Shown: positions 21,937 through 30,172, counted from the stretch's first letter. The stretch: DNA of 30,388 nucleotides from an uncultured Eubacteriales bacterium (GCA_900547975.1 URIX01000018.1:1-30388), one strand, 5' to 3'. The notes: generated by a model not told the origin, from the letters alone. Numbers and translations: made by a program.

Positions 21937-23010
21937 TCAGTCTTGTTTGCTCGGCAAGCACTCCACAAGCACCGCTTTCGTATCGGATACGATGCCGTAT
22001 TTGCCTTCCGCAACGTACGGAAGATAGAAGTAATCGCCGCGTTTTATATCTTTTTTGTAGTTTTCGCCGACGATTTGCCCGTTACCTTCGAGGCAGATAT
22101 ACACTGCCGGCGCGTAACTCATAACAAAACTTCCGCCGTTTTGAACGGTATGACGCACTTCCGCAAAGCAAGGCGTATCGTCATAGCCGATAAGCACTTC
22201 TTTCTTGTATTTTTCCGTATCGACAACGGTCTTTGGCGATACTTTTGCATATGCCTTTGCCGCGTCGCCGTATATGTCGTAATTGATTGCGTCGAGTGCA
22301 ACGTCCTTATCGAGTCCGATGTATTCTTCGTTGTAACTGATGTGATAATCACCGCACCAACGTTCGGGTTGAATGGTGAAATCCGTCGGTTCTTGCACTT
22401 CTATAATCGTGCAACCTGCGCCTATTGCGTGGATAAGTCCCGCGCGGATGAGCCACAAATCGCCCACTTGCACTTCTACGCCTGCAAGAAGATTGCCCAT
22501 TATGTCTTTTTCGACTTCACTGCGTTCTTCGAGCGCGGACAATTCTTCTTTCGTTATTTTGTCTTTGAATCCGAAATAGAGTTTTGCGCCCGGACGAGTC
22601 GCAATCACGAGCCACGCTTCCGTCTTGCCGTATTCCGAGTTGAAATATTTTCTCGAAAAATCTTTTGTCGGATGCACTTGGAAGGGCAATCTCGTTGCGC
22701 TGTCCAAAAACTTGACAAGGCAATCGTATTTGCGGCTGCCCAAAAGTTCTTCTTTATGCTCGTTGAGCAAATCATCGAAAAACAAATCCGTGCCTTTCAC
22801 AACGGATACGCCGTCACGCTTTCCGAAATACTTGGGGTTGATTGCTCTCACTTTGCTTGCAACCCATTCTTCGGGGAACATATTGTCCGTTCCGTCATCG
22901 AAACCGTCTGCGAAAATCTCTTTGAACGGTTTTCCGCCGTGATAAATGCGGTACACTCTGTTGCGCTCAAAAAATATAGGTTGCGACACTATGCTTTTAA
23001 TGTCGTTCAT
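21937..23010 (-). CDS. manA: Class I mannose-6-phosphate isomerase
   Basis: 357 residues. Cytoplasmic zinc enzyme interconverting mannose-6-phosphate and fructose-6-phosphate. Metal ligands are visible: Q111 and H113 in LPFQVHPTKDFS, E131 in GKTEAWLV, H194 in GLIHAIGAGC. The active-site IQPERW segment (214-219) is present. The C-terminal cupin strands (GGSFVMSYAPAVYICLEGNG) are typical. Its ATG overlaps the stop of the fructokinase gene by 4 bases, so the two are translationally coupled and both feed fructose-6-phosphate. Confidence 0.93.
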   Translation of the reverse strand: MNDIKSIVSQPIFFERNRVYRIYHGGKPFKEIFADGFDDGTDNMFPEEWVASKVRAINPKYFGKRDGVSVVKGTDLFFDDLLNEHKEELLGSRKYDCLVKFLDSATRLPFQVHPTKDFSRKYFNSEYGKTEAWLVIATRPGAKLYFGFKDKITKEELSALEERSEVEKDIMGNLLAGVEVQVGDLWLIRAGLIHAIGAGCTIIEVQEPTDFTIQPERWCGDYHISYNEEYIGLDKDVALDAINYDIYGDAAKAYAKVSPKTVVDTEKYKKEVLIGYDDTPCFAEVRHTVQNGGSFVMSYAPAVYICLEGNGQIVGENYKKDIKRGDYFYLPYVAEGKYGIVSDTKAVLVECLPSKQD

Positions 23011-23894
23011 AATTGTATTGCTCCGTAAAATTCCGTGGCTTTTGCGCCCTTGATATTGCCTTTCATTGCAGCATTATCAAGATTTTCTTTTGTCATTTCT
23101 TTGCCTTCTATTGCCGCAAGGAATGCGCCGAAAAACGCGTCCCCCGCACCTGTTGTGTCCACGCATTTCAAGCCGCTTATGCTCGGCACAACGCCTTTGA
23201 AACCGTTGTAATAATACGCGCTGCCGTCTTTTCCGAGAGTTACGAGCAACAGTCTGTCTTTGACGCACAACGATTCTGCCGCCTTGTCCATATCTTGTAT
23301 GCCCGTGTAATCGGCAAGTTCGTCTTCGGAAAACTTGATTATGTCCGCGCACTCGACAAACGGCGCATACGCTTTTTTCGCGTCCTCGAAATCGCGATAA
23401 ATGTCCTTGCGGAAGTTCATATCGAAACTGAGTTTTACGCCTAAGTCTTTGGCTTTTTTCGCAATCTTTTTGGCAAACTTTCTGCCGGTTTCTTCCGAAA
23501 GCATAAGCGAGCCGAGATGCAAAATGCTCAAATCTTCGTATTTGCCGAAGTCTATTTCATCAAAGTCGATATTGTAGTCTGCCGTGTCGTGACGATTGAA
23601 CGCAAAATCGCGTTCTCCGTCCGTTAGCGTAACAAAAGCAATCGTCGTGTTGCGCTCATCGTCCGTTTGAATGTCGAGATAATCCAAATTCGCTTTTTGC
23701 GCTTCCGCCGTAACGAAACGGCCGATAACGTCGTTGCCTACACGTCCGACAAACCCGACCTTGGCACCGCTTTGCTTTGCGTTGACCGCGAGATTGAACG
23801 GCGCACCTCCGCAAAACGCTTTGAACGTGGTTACATCGTCAATCTTTTCGCCAATCATATCGGCAAGTATTTCTCCGATAGACAAAATCATCAT
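23007..23894 (-). CDS. scrK: PfkB-family fructokinase
   Basis: 295 residues. ATP-dependent sugar kinase, most like fructokinase. Landmarks: CGGAPFNLAVN (28-38), the PfkB N-terminal sugar-binding signature; SFDMNFRKDIY (156-166); and DTTGAGDAFFGAF (246-258) with catalytic Asp252. Two adjacent ATGs occur; AGGTG sits 2 bases from the first and 5 from the second, so translation may begin at 23891. An AAGCAT/ATGCTT hairpin lies just upstream of the binding site. It precedes manA with a 4-base overlap. Substrate specificity among PfkB kinases is hard to read, but manA beside it favours fructose. Confidence 0.88.
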   Translation of the reverse strand: MMILSIGEILADMIGEKIDDVTTFKAFCGGAPFNLAVNAKQSGAKVGFVGRVGNDVIGRFVTAEAQKANLDYLDIQTDDERNTTIAFVTLTDGERDFAFNRHDTADYNIDFDEIDFGKYEDLSILHLGSLMLSEETGRKFAKKIAKKAKDLGVKLSFDMNFRKDIYRDFEDAKKAYAPFVECADIIKFSEDELADYTGIQDMDKAAESLCVKDRLLLVTLGKDGSAYYYNGFKGVVPSISGLKCVDTTGAGDAFFGAFLAAIEGKEMTKENLDNAAMKGNIKGAKATEFYGAIQL

Positions 23895-23995
23895 TTCACC
23901 TAAAGCATTTATTATTATGCTTCTTTATCCGATATTTCTTTGTGTTTTCCTAATCGCAAGCCCTGTAATGACATCTCTCTTTCGATTCGTAGTGC

Positions 23996-24619
23996 TCACA
24001 TTTTATAATAGTTTTTGTAAACCCCGTTACGAGTTGAATCGGCGCTTTCGATAAACAGTTTGAATTTGTATCCGTTGGACTCGACATCGAATTCATAGCG
24101 AATTTCAAAAATCCAGACCGAGCCTGTAACAAAATAGCCGTTATCCAAAGTGTTGTTCCTTACATAATAGAACTCGTACAATTTGCTCGGGTTATCATCG
24201 AAATAGTCGGCCAAATCATTCTTTTGTTCTATGATATACCAGGTTTCGTTTGTATCTATGCTGTCTTTTTCGATTCTCGGTTTGCCGAACATTCCGTCAT
24301 AATGCGTTTTTAAGTACGAAAAATATGTTTCCGCATTCGTCTTAAACGTATCTTCGTCGGGGCAAACTTGCGAAAACGAGTATCCGTCATTAAACCAAGC
24401 ATCGCTTGTGTTCATCTCTCCCGACAATCCTGTCGGCGCAGTCAAACCGGCAAGTCCCTTTGCCGATAGTTCTTCTTCTGTAAACCATTTTGTACTATCG
24501 TGGAGCGGACTTTGGTTTTCTCCTCCGCCGTCGTTATTTCCACAAGCAGTCAACCCGATGCAAATTGTCAACAAAAGCATCACACAAACAATCATAGACG
24601 ATTTCTTTTTAACCATCAT
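23996..24619 (-). CDS. Small lipoprotein of unknown function
   Basis: 207 residues from the ATG at 24617-24619, chosen because GGAGG lies 8 bases upstream; an earlier in-frame ATG at 24641 lacks one. The signal peptide ends in lipobox LTAC, followed by a Gly/Asn/Asp linker (GNNDGGGEN), so it is surface anchored. The mature part contains aromatic-rich beta-like sequence (FFDDGYSF-type, WYIIEQKN, YEFYYVRNNTLDNGYF, WIFEIRYEFDVESNGYKFKLF). No family is recognised. It is about 100 bp upstream of the fructokinase gene on the same strand, but co-transcription is unproven. Confidence 0.75.
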   Translation of the reverse strand: MMVKKKSSMIVCVMLLLTICIGLTACGNNDGGGENQSPLHDSTKWFTEEELSAKGLAGLTAPTGLSGEMNTSDAWFNDGYSFSQVCPDEDTFKTNAETYFSYLKTHYDGMFGKPRIEKDSIDTNETWYIIEQKNDLADYFDDNPSKLYEFYYVRNNTLDNGYFVTGSVWIFEIRYEFDVESNGYKFKLFIESADSTRNGVYKNYYKM

Positions 24620-25119
24620 ATTTGCAACCTCCAAAACTGTCATTCTGTATTTTTTCTTATCGTTCGTCGCTATTTATCGAGATGTTTGCCTATATTGCGG
24701 CATCCATAGAACATATGAAAAACAACGACTTCTTTTTTTTGTCCGTCGGGATAGTAAAAACCGTTGAATTATTCGCTTTCGATTATCTTACATCCCTATT
24801 TTGTTAACAGTATTATGACATAAATCTATACGAATGTAAAGAGCAAGGTGTACAAGATGTACAAGTTAAGCTACATCATATTTTTGAGAGTATCTCTCGG
24901 TTTTTATTCCTTTGATTCGAGGTTCAAGCCCTATAAGAGCAACTCGCCTTTTGAAAGTCGTCGCGCTAATCCGCGCGCTTGCGAAAGGGCGGGCAAAATC
25001 ATTGCGAAAATCAAAAATACTCTTTTCTCCCCCCCCCGCCCGAGAACAACCGAATTATTGCAAAAATTGTCGAAAAATCTCAGATCGTCGTTTTAATGTG
25101 AAAAAAATGCGCATAGCCG
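24620..25119. other. 500-bp stretch without a convincing gene
   Basis: No frame here has plausible protein character. It holds two adjacent copies of TGTACAAG (24849-24865), a GAGAG/CTCTC hairpin near 24889, a segment (about 24918-24950) vaguely like a tRNA T-arm but with no matching acceptor stem, a GC-rich patch (CGCGCTAATCCGCGCG) and a run of nine C (25029-25037). The minus-strand lipoprotein promoter must lie within its left part but is not clear. Confidence 0.5.
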
Positions 25120-25148
25120 TTGAATTTCACGCATTTGTATGATATAAA
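25120..25148 (+). promoter_or_regulatory. Promoter of the six-helix membrane protein gene
   Basis: TTGAAT (25120-25125), 17-bp spacer, TATAAA (25143-25148) with an extended TGA. Ribosome binding site AAAGGTGA lies just before the ATG at 25183. Confidence 0.65.
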
Positions 25149-25182
25149 TAATATATAAATTATATGGAAAAGGTGATTTGCT

Positions 25183-25890
25183 ATGAAAGTTTTCAAAAAC
25201 AACGCTTCTCTTCCTAAATACTTAAAGGAACATTCGCGATTGATGGAACTCGTGCTGATTGCGTTTTGGTGCGTGGTTTTCCCTGTTATTTCGGCATTTT
25301 GCTGCACACTCGGCGAACAACGCCCCATATACAAATCGCTCTCTTTCATCGCATATCGAGAGGATAATATGCCTGCCATCCTTTTTTACGGCTTTTTGTT
25401 CGTCGCAGGGTTTATTCTCGCAATGAAAATGTGCCTCGACGCAGGTCAATACTCGAAACAGTTGAGTATTCTGTTCTTGGGACTTAGTTTGTTAAGCACT
25501 GCGATTCTCACGGCGGGTATTTCGGTTCCGTGGCTCGAAGTAGAGGGCGAACTTGCCGAAAAATATGACCACTTACGCCAAATTCACAACACAGTCGCTA
25601 TGGTGGGATTCATAATGTTTTTCGTCACGGAAGTATTGTTTTTCCTCACCACGCTGTATAGAAACCCCAAACAGGGGATGATTTCGGTGGGTATGCTTGC
25701 ATACGTCCTCATATCGTCTCTGTTTATGGTCAAAGACGCCAATCTCAAAGGTATAATCGATCGTCCCTACCCGATTTCTTCGATTGCGCAAGTATACGTC
25801 TTTTGTTCGGTTGGTTTTACGATGACGATACAATACTTCCTTATGCGCCTTATGCCGAACAACCGCATAGCCGTAAGCGAAGCCGCATAA
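25183..25890 (+). CDS. Six-helix integral membrane protein, function unknown
   Basis: 235 residues with about six membrane helices (roughly 20-44, 64-85, 92-116, 134-158, 165-182, 201-222). The layout, with an extracytoplasmic loop after helix 1 and a HNTVAMVGFIMFF stretch opening helix 4, resembles DUF998-like or FRAG1/DRAM-like membrane families, but I cannot assign one. Acidic residues lie between helices 3 and 4 (EVEGELAEKYDHLRQ). Good promoter and ribosome binding site support expression. Ended by a strong terminator at 25928-25961, so it is transcribed alone. Confidence 0.75.
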   Translation: MKVFKNNASLPKYLKEHSRLMELVLIAFWCVVFPVISAFCCTLGEQRPIYKSLSFIAYREDNMPAILFYGFLFVAGFILAMKMCLDAGQYSKQLSILFLGLSLLSTAILTAGISVPWLEVEGELAEKYDHLRQIHNTVAMVGFIMFFVTEVLFFLTTLYRNPKQGMISVGMLAYVLISSLFMVKDANLKGIIDRPYPISSIAQVYVFCSVGFTMTIQYFLMRLMPNNRIAVSEAA

Positions 25891-25927
25891 TTGTCAAATT
25901 ATCATTTTGTTTGGAAATATTCAAAAC

Positions 25928-25961
25928 AAAAAAACGAGTTGCAACCGCAACTCGTTTTTTT
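25928..25961. terminator. Strong bidirectional terminator
   Basis: AAAAAAACGAGTTGC, loop AACC, GCAACTCGTTTTTTT: a perfect 15-bp inverted repeat, 38 bases after the membrane-protein stop. Confidence 0.95.
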
Positions 25962-26014
25962 GTTCTTATCTTATTTGCGTTCACTTTTTCATACAAGTTA
26001 TGCCACGCTCGGCG

Positions 26015-26042
26015 TTGACATATCCTACAAATGTGTTAAAAT
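26015..26042 (+). promoter_or_regulatory. Promoter of the M28-like peptidase gene
   Basis: Consensus TTGACA (26015-26020), 16-bp spacer, TAAAAT (26037-26042). The GGAGAAAATT ribosome binding site precedes the ATG at 26101. Confidence 0.75.
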
Positions 26043-26100
26043 CATATATATCGATAAACTTTTACGAATTATCGTAAATCGGATTCGAAAGGAGAAAATT

Positions 26101-27513
26101 ATGGACGTAACAAAATATTTCGACCCTAAAAAAGTGGACGAAGATATGAACACTATGAACGCGTTTGGGATTCGCCTCACGGGTACGGACGCGCAAAACG
26201 AGTTTTGCGAATGGATAAAGGCGCAAATCGCAAATATGGGGCTTCAAAGCGTAGTCACCCCCTACACTTTCAAACGCTGGGAAGCAAAAAATTGCTCGCT
26301 TGTTGTTGACGGAAAACCCGTTCACGTTTCATCGCCCTTCCCTTACAGCGGACTTACGAGTGAAAAAGGCGTGAGCGGCAAACTCGTGGTCGTCGGAAAT
26401 CACCCGCTCGGATTTCAAAGAGCAAGAGGCAAAATCGCCGTCTGCCATATTAAAAATCTCTCGAAAATCAGCAGTAAAATCGCGTTCGACAAGCGTAAAT
26501 CCTTGCCGAGCGACCTCGAAATAGAAAAGAGTTACAGAGGCCCCGTAAGCACCTCTTTCGTCAAAACTCTGCTCACGTTCTGGGCGGCGCAACTTTCCGG
26601 TATGAAAGGTATGATTTGCATTTGGGAAGATATGTCCGACCAAATGGTCGAGGGTCAAGTGCTCAACTTCATTCTTCACTACCTCAAAGTGCCTATTGTT
26701 TGGGTCAACCAAACGGACGGAAAAGCCGTTCTCGAAGCCGCAAAAGCCAAAAAGAGCGCGACGCTCACCCTCGAAGGCACGCTCGAAAACGCTAAAACTC
26801 AATCTTTCTACACTGTTATAAAAGGTAAAAAGGAAACCAACGAAGCGATTATTATTAACACGCACACCGACGGCTGCAACTTCTGTGAGGAAAACGGCGC
26901 AATAGGTCTTTTGCGTATGATGGAATACTTCACAAAGCACCCCACCGACAGAAATCTCGTTTTCGCATTCGTCACGGGACACTTCCGCTTGCCATCTTTC
27001 CGCACGGGTACGGACCAAGCGACTTCAAAATTCCTTGCCGACAACAAGCAGGTTTGGAAAGGCAAAAAAGGCGGCTTGAAAGCGGTTGCCGGTTGCGCGG
27101 TCGAACATCTCGGTTGCACAGAATGGAAAGACGTTGACGGCGTGTATACGCAAACCAATCCCGTTGACGTTGAAATCGTGTACACGGGCAACAAAACCGT
27201 TGACGATATCTACTACGAGGCGATAAAAGAGCGCGACGTAGTGCGCACGATGACCCTTCGCGGTCACAATATGCTTCACTTCGGAGAGGGTCAACCCCTT
27301 TTCAACAAGCATATTCCCGAAATAGCACTCGTCACCGCCCCCGACTATCTGTGCTCGATTGCGGACAATCACCATATGGACAAATACAATTCCGCCCTCG
27401 CTTGCGAGCAAATCTGCACGTTTATTCGTTGCGTGGAACTTCTCGACAAAAAGAGCGCAAAGGAACTCGGCAAAGCGCAAGGCTATTCGATTGGGTTAGG
27501 CAAACTAAAATAA
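26101..27513 (+). CDS. M28-family-like metallopeptidase, cytoplasmic
   Basis: 470 residues from the ATG at 26101, which has AAAGGAGAAAATT upstream. The open frame extends further 5' without a start signal and across a terminator, so that part is ignored. The N-terminus (GIRLTGTDAQNEFCEWIKAQI) and a PA-like insert (GVSGKLVVVG...ARGKIAVCHI) match M28 aminopeptidase-type proteins. Metal-binding candidates are HTDGCNFCEENGA (residues about 255-267; H and D of HxD, then EE) and a late His in SIADNHHMDKYN. The usual GADDNASG is replaced by EENGA. No signal peptide is visible, unlike most secreted M28 enzymes. Exact substrate unknown. Confidence 0.75.
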   Translation: MDVTKYFDPKKVDEDMNTMNAFGIRLTGTDAQNEFCEWIKAQIANMGLQSVVTPYTFKRWEAKNCSLVVDGKPVHVSSPFPYSGLTSEKGVSGKLVVVGNHPLGFQRARGKIAVCHIKNLSKISSKIAFDKRKSLPSDLEIEKSYRGPVSTSFVKTLLTFWAAQLSGMKGMICIWEDMSDQMVEGQVLNFILHYLKVPIVWVNQTDGKAVLEAAKAKKSATLTLEGTLENAKTQSFYTVIKGKKETNEAIIINTHTDGCNFCEENGAIGLLRMMEYFTKHPTDRNLVFAFVTGHFRLPSFRTGTDQATSKFLADNKQVWKGKKGGLKAVAGCAVEHLGCTEWKDVDGVYTQTNPVDVEIVYTGNKTVDDIYYEAIKERDVVRTMTLRGHNMLHFGEGQPLFNKHIPEIALVTAPDYLCSIADNHHMDKYNSALACEQICTFIRCVELLDKKSAKELGKAQGYSIGLGKLK

Positions 27514-27582
27514 AATCGTCGCTAATGCAATGACAACACGCAGAATCTGCGTGTTGTCAAGAGCATTGCTTGATTTTATTTT
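27507..27582. repeat. 76-nt foldback spanning the peptidase stop codon
   Basis: AAAATAAAATC (27507-27517, containing the TAA stop) pairs with GATTTTATTTT (27572-27582). Between them AATGC/GCATT and a perfect 13-bp stem, TGACAACACGCAG-AAT-CTGCGTGTTGTCA (27531-27559). It may be the gene's terminator hairpin, but its size and nesting resemble the recR foldback. Confidence 0.65.
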
Positions 27583-27666
27583 CTCTACCGCACAGAGAAT
27601 TTGCGCTATCAATTCAAACACGGATAAAAACTCAAACCGCAGTTTCGCCAAATTATCTGCTTGGTG

Positions 27667-27690
27667 ACGTGCCTAATGGCACGTTTTTTT
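27667..27690 (+). terminator. Intrinsic terminator
   Basis: ACGTGCC, loop TAAT, GGCACGT, then TTTTTT. Probably the final stop for plus-strand transcription from the peptidase gene. It is followed by a short AT tandem repeat (TAATAAT, 27690-27716). Confidence 0.85.
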
Positions 27691-27724
27691 AATTAATAAT
27701 TAATAATTAATAATTGCTGAATAA

Positions 27725-27925
27725 TCGTTTTCAAATATTCCGCAACTGCGTGCATATCACCTGTGCAAAGACACACCTCGTCATTCTGAGGGAACGGAGT
27801 GACCGTGAGAATCCAGCAAAGCGAAATGCGGCTTCGCCTTGATTCCTACGTCGCAACGATGTTGTTCCTCTGAATGACAAGCGGAAGGGTCGTTTTCAAA
27901 TATTCCGCAACTGCGTGCACATCAC
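27725..27925. repeat. Foldback element (GTCATTCTGAG type) between 36-bp direct repeats
   Basis: 36-bp direct repeats at 27725-27760 and 27890-27925 differ at one base. Between them, 27780-27878 has 12-bp inverted ends (GTCATTCTGAGG and CCTCTGAATGAC, one mismatch) and an inner GCGAAATGCGGCTTCGC hairpin. The GTCATTCTGAG...GAATCC...GAATGAC pattern is a widespread bacterial intergenic repeat type. It sits 21 bp past the glycosyltransferase stop. No protein is encoded. Confidence 0.75.
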
Positions 27926-27945
27926 TGCCTTTGCATCTGCAAAGA

Positions 27946-29232
27946 CTAATTCTTTTCCATATACCTTCTCTGGCGGTCCAACTTGTGGAACTGGTTGTGC
28001 TTGGGCGAGATAAATCCTAACGGGTCGCGGTCGAGTTGGAAAGTCATAGGATTGTTGTAGTCTTTCACGATATATTTGCTCTTGTCGTCGGTAAGCAAGA
28101 AATTGTAGAGTTCGAGCATATATCCGATGCACTTGTCAAGGCTGAATTTTTGCGCAAACTCGCTGTATTTAGGCTTCATATCGTCGTGCGCTTTTTTGTT
28201 TGCAATCCAAAAATCGAGCATTGACGCAAGCGAGAGATAACTGCCCTTTCTGAACGTGGATTGCGGCGTGAGCGCAAACTGCTTCGTCGCGCACATTCTC
28301 GCGTTGGAAATCACGGGAACCGTGCCGCACGCAATGGCTTCGAGACAGGATATGGACTCGGTTTCTACGTCGCTCGCCTGCACGAAAAGATAGGATGCGT
28401 TGAGCAAGTTGACAAGTTCGGGTTGAATGAGGAACACTATGCGCAAATCGACGTGCAAATCTTTGGCGAGTTGCTCGTATTCTTCCTGCTTCGGTCCTTT
28501 GCCTGCGAGGAAAAGCGTGATTCTATTGCGGTATTTGCTCTTTGCAACCGCTTTTATGATGAGGTCTTGCCTTTTTTCTTCGGTGAGTCTGCCAACGCTC
28601 GTGACGATGATTCTGTCCTCGCAACCGTCGGGGATTTTCACGTCCTCGATAGGCTTGAACGCAGGGTCGTAGCCGTTGGATATGACGTGCAAATTCTGAT
28701 TGTACAGATGCCCCATAAGCGTCGAGGCTATGCACCTTGACGGACAATGTATGTTGTTTATCCATTCGGGCTTATAATGGTAGACTTTGAGAAGTTGATA
28801 CATTGCCCCCGTTGCACCGGGGATGTACTTCATTTTTGCGTTGAAAGTGATGTTTTCCGCCGAAACGTGATAGCAACCGAGCACGGGTATGCCCATATCG
28901 TGCGCTATGCGCGCGCAATGCGTGCCAAGTGCGAACGGCATATAAATATGCACCAAATCCACGCCTTTGAGCGTCTCTCTTATCCTTGCGTCGTTGGGCG
29001 AAGCGAGCCACGCATGTTGCTGTTCGATAACCTTTTGATATATCGGCACTTGCTGAATGGGGAACGTGACGAACTCTACGCCCTGCATAGTTTCCGTCTT
29101 TTGCCCTGCATTGTCGCACAAAACCTTGACTTCGACGCCCCTTTCCACAAGATTTTCTACGAGATGCCTCGCCGACATCGATGTGCCGTTGCCCTTGTCG
29201 TGAAATATATCTATAACTATTGCGACTTTCAT
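27946..29232 (-). CDS. GT4-family glycosyltransferase
   Basis: 428 residues from the ATG at 29230-29232, chosen because AGAGAGGATAAA precedes it; an ATG 18 bases upstream lacks a site. GT-B fold: the N-terminal acceptor domain has KVAIVIDIFHDKGNGTSMSA with a glycine-rich loop, and the C-terminal donor domain has VTSVGRLTEEKRQDLIIKA and the ESISCLEAIACGTVPVIS motif of retaining GT4 enzymes. Resemblance is to lipid or cell-surface glucosyl/galactosyl/mannosyltransferases. The acceptor is unknown. The gene is alone on its strand and divergent from a TetR gene that may control it. Confidence 0.85.
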   Translation of the reverse strand: MKVAIVIDIFHDKGNGTSMSARHLVENLVERGVEVKVLCDNAGQKTETMQGVEFVTFPIQQVPIYQKVIEQQHAWLASPNDARIRETLKGVDLVHIYMPFALGTHCARIAHDMGIPVLGCYHVSAENITFNAKMKYIPGATGAMYQLLKVYHYKPEWINNIHCPSRCIASTLMGHLYNQNLHVISNGYDPAFKPIEDVKIPDGCEDRIIVTSVGRLTEEKRQDLIIKAVAKSKYRNRITLFLAGKGPKQEEYEQLAKDLHVDLRIVFLIQPELVNLLNASYLFVQASDVETESISCLEAIACGTVPVISNARMCATKQFALTPQSTFRKGSYLSLASMLDFWIANKKAHDDMKPKYSEFAQKFSLDKCIGYMLELYNFLLTDDKSKYIVKDYNNPMTFQLDRDPLGFISPKHNQFHKLDRQRRYMEKN

Positions 29233-29293
29233 TTTATCCTCTCTTTGCAATTAATCTTTTAGTTTTTAAGGCATATTATTTTATCGGATAATC

Positions 29294-29343
29294 TTGACTT
29301 ATGCCTCATATGTGTATTATAATACAAACAAGAAAAATCACAA
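29294..29343. promoter_or_regulatory. Overlapping divergent promoters around a palindromic -10
   Basis: Plus strand: TTGACT (29294-29299), 18-bp spacer, TATAAT (29318-29323) for the TetR gene. Minus strand: TTGTGA (29338-29343), 16-bp spacer, TATAAT (29316-29321) for the glycosyltransferase. Both -10 boxes lie in the palindrome GTATTATAATAC (29314-29325). An AGGCATA/TATGCCT inverted repeat (29269-29275, 29300-29306) lies next to them. Confidence 0.6.
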
Positions 29344-29454
29344 GGAATTTCGATAGTTTCAAATTGCGCAATCTTGCCGAAAATCGCCCGTTTTAACACG
29401 CTTTCGACCCGCATTGCGTATTATTCCCCGAAAATATCGAAAATAGTATCGGAT

Positions 29455-30051
29455 ATGGAACAGAAAAAAACAGATAGACGTATCGCAAAAACCAAAAAAG
29501 CAATCTACCGCGCCTTTGCCGAACTGCTCTCGGAAAAGAATATCAACGACATCACCATCAAAGATATTGCCGACAGAGCCGACATCAACCGCAAGACGTT
29601 TTACAACTATTACGGCGGCATTTACGACCTCACCGACGAAATCGAGAACAAAATCATCGACAGTTTCGAGCAGGTCATGCGTGAACACAACCTGAGCGAG
29701 TTGCTTCACAACCCCTATCAGATGTTTGCAGAACTTACGAGAATCATCAACAGCGACCTCGACTTTTATCAACATCTCATATCCATCGAAAGCAACTCTA
29801 ACCTCGTGTCCAAACTGTTCAAAACCCTCAAAGCGCGCGGCAAAGAAGTCATCTCTCAATACACCGTCCTCGACGAATCCACCCTCGACATCGTGCTTGA
29901 CTACGTCGTATCGGGTATGTTCACCGTGTTTCAGCACTGGTTCAACTCGTCAAGAGAGCCTTCAATCGACGATTTGGCAAAAATGGTCGCCACCCTCTCG
30001 TTCAACGGCATAAACGGAATCCTCAAAGACTTCGAGGACAAAACCGAGTGA
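29455..30051 (+). CDS. TetR/AcrR-family transcriptional regulator
   Basis: 198 residues from the ATG at 29455, chosen because family homology begins at RRIAKTKKAIYRAF immediately after; the ribosome binding site is weak. The N-terminal helix-turn-helix has the TetR pattern (ITIKDIADRADINRKTFYNYYGGIYDLTDEI). The helical C-terminal domain resembles TetR_C_7/YfiR-like effector domains (SNLVSKLFKTLKARGKEVISQ; GMFTVFQHWFNSS). The divergent glycosyltransferase gene, which shares a promoter palindrome, is the likely target together with itself (inference). Confidence 0.9.
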   Translation: MEQKKTDRRIAKTKKAIYRAFAELLSEKNINDITIKDIADRADINRKTFYNYYGGIYDLTDEIENKIIDSFEQVMREHNLSELLHNPYQMFAELTRIINSDLDFYQHLISIESNSNLVSKLFKTLKARGKEVISQYTVLDESTLDIVLDYVVSGMFTVFQHWFNSSREPSIDDLAKMVATLSFNGINGILKDFEDKTE

Positions 30052-30058
30052 AACCTCC

Positions 30059-30090
30059 GCCGCTTTTAGAAACGGCAAAGTGATTTTTTT
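30059..30090 (+). terminator. Weak terminator after the TetR gene
   Basis: GCCGcTTT...AAACGGC hairpin followed at a short distance by seven T (30084-30090). Confidence 0.4.
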
Positions 30091-30113
30091 GTGAAAGATG
30101 TTTCCGCAAACGG

Positions 30114-30142
30114 TTGACTTTTCTTTTGGATAACAATATAAT
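30114..30142 (+). promoter_or_regulatory. tRNA-Arg promoter
   Basis: TTGACT (30114-30119), 17-bp spacer, TATAAT (30137-30142), 30 bases before the mature tRNA 5' end. Confidence 0.85.
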
Positions 30143-30172
30143 AACTATGCTTAAAGAAAAGCCCTATCGAAT

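Noticed and set aside
24886..24960. tRNA-like T-arm sequence (GGTTCAAGCCC)
   Set aside because: Only three T-stem pairs form and no complementary acceptor or anticodon arm lies upstream.
24848..25142. Plus-strand frames of 76-82 residues
   Set aside because: Low-complexity and Arg/Pro-rich, crossing the C-run. No ribosome binding site or recognisable domain.
25891..26100. N-terminal extension of the M28-like protein
   Set aside because: It crosses a strong terminator and the gene's own promoter; the ATG at 26101 has a good ribosome binding site.
29374..29454. 27-residue N-terminal extension of the TetR protein from a TTG
   Set aside because: TetR homology begins just after the ATG at 29455 and the extension has no family match or start signal.
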